In this document: positions 62,583 to 64,000 of the stretch, piece by piece | Position numbering within the stretch: position 1 is the first letter of the stretch | Layout: each line of letters starts with the position of its first letter | Source: Flavobacteriaceae bacterium GSB9 | Lineage (GTDB): Bacteria > Bacteroidota > Bacteroidia > Flavobacteriales > Flavobacteriaceae | Length of the DNA: 64,000 bases | NCBI GenBank assembly: GCA_022749295.1 | Contig: CP062007.1 | Coordinates: 3,273,501-3,337,500, forward strand | Reading direction: 5' to 3' | Position numbers and translations under genes: made by a program | The notes under the pieces: generated by a model | The model's input: the letters and a program-made list of their open reading frames with translations, nothing else | Database searches by the model: none | What the model was told of the DNA's origin: nothing

Positions 62583-62609
62583 TAATTCTGAATTCATAAT
62601 TCTGAATTC
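62583..62609 (+). repeat. Tandem repeat in the rRNA spacer
   Basis: TAATTCTGAATTC twice (62583-62595 and 62597-62609), separated by one A, between the two spacer tRNAs. Confidence 0.75.
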
Positions 62610-62615
62610 CACAAT

Positions 62616-62689
62616 GGGGGATTAGCTCAGCTGGCTAGAGCGCCTGCCTTGCACGCAGGAGGTCATCGGTTCGACTCCGATATTCTCCA
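62616..62689 (+). tRNA. tRNA-Ala (anticodon TGC)
   Basis: Acceptor GGGGGAT / ATTCTCC (two G-T pairs), D arm GCTCAGCTGGCTAGAGC, anticodon stem CCTGC / GCAGG with loop CTTGCAC, T arm ATCGG-TTCGACT-CCGAT. CCA not encoded. Usual partner of tRNA-Ile(GAT) in the rrn spacer. Confidence 0.96.
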
Positions 62690-62692
62690 CGG

Positions 62693-62729
62693 TTCCGCAG
62701 TGCGGAAAGAAGTTCATTGACATATTGAA
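62693..62729 (+). promoter_or_regulatory. boxB/boxA-like leader before 23S
   Basis: A 7-bp inverted repeat TTCCGCA / TGCGGAA (62693-62699, 62701-62707) runs directly into AAAGAAGTTCATTGACATAT (62706-62725), the second copy of the boxA-like motif of the 16S leader. Confidence 0.5.
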
Positions 62730-62850
62730 AAAAAGATACATGAAATTTTAGGATCGGATTTATCCGGTTCTATAAGCAATAATTAATTTAAGGATTTCTG
62801 TACCACGCGAGCGGTACAGACTTCCGAACTCATTAAAAAAGCAAAAAGTA

Positions 62851-64000
<1,150 letters not shown>

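Overview
The window is a chromosomal segment from a member of the Bacteroidota, very probably a Flavobacteriaceae. The evidence is the low GC content, the recurring promoter type TTG-N17 to 23-TAnnTTTG, two secreted proteins with type IX secretion (T9SS) type B C-terminal domains, a zeaxanthin-type carotenoid operon, and a 16S rRNA whose 3' end reads GGAACACCTCCTTTCT. Most of it is core genome. I see no prophage, insertion sequence or CRISPR array.

Layout. 1-8.2 kb: a SnoaL-like lipoprotein (cut by the window edge) behind an AmpG-like transporter, then lysA, sucC, a DUF1456 protein, a TerB-like protein and uvrB. 8.2-16.2 kb: two large secreted T9SS proteins, the first with about eleven repeats of about 100 residues. 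16.3-19.8 kb: an ABC transporter pair, an unrecognised protein with kinase-fold motifs and a pRiA4b ORF-3 protein. 19.8-29.5 kb: ctaA, cca and tsaC run together with glycosyltransferases, followed by a lipopolysaccharide-type locus (Kdo/WaaP-like kinase, GT2, GT4 and GT9 enzymes). 29.6-34.5 kb: dapD, a small secreted protein, ruvX, def, a DUF5606 protein, a Crp/Fnr regulator and a duplicated-domain lipoprotein. 34.5-39.4 kb: crtI-crtB-crtZ-crtY behind a MerR/B12-binding regulator of CarH/LitR type. 39.5-53.1 kb: two tRNAs, aroK, a PRTase, an S4 protein, an FKBP lipoprotein, an outer-membrane barrel, tgt, an LptF/G permease, an EamA transporter, accA, dnaB, several envelope proteins and a YjbQ protein. 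53.3-55.8 kb: an ATP-grasp enzyme facing a CapK/PaaK-like adenylating enzyme. 55.9-59.2 kb: thrS-infC-rpmI-rplT, where infC has no ATG/GTG/TTG start in the expected place. 60-64 kb: an rrn operon with three tandem promoters, 16S, tRNA-Ile(GAT), tRNA-Ala(TGC) and the start of 23S.

The most interesting items are: a putative light/B12-responsive switch for carotenoid synthesis with matching operator-like half-sites at its own promoter and at the crtI promoter; a CRP-geometry dyad about 40 bp upstream of the predicted start of a lipoprotein gene next to a Crp/Fnr gene; an unannotated kinase-like protein at 18.2 kb; a lipoprotein at 52-53 kb with Cys and Gln motifs resembling a thioester domain; an 18-bp palindrome that forms both -7 elements of a divergent glycosyltransferase pair; triplicated rrn promoters; and an unexplained GC-rich structured block just upstream of the rrn operon. 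All functional calls come from reading motifs; no database search was possible.
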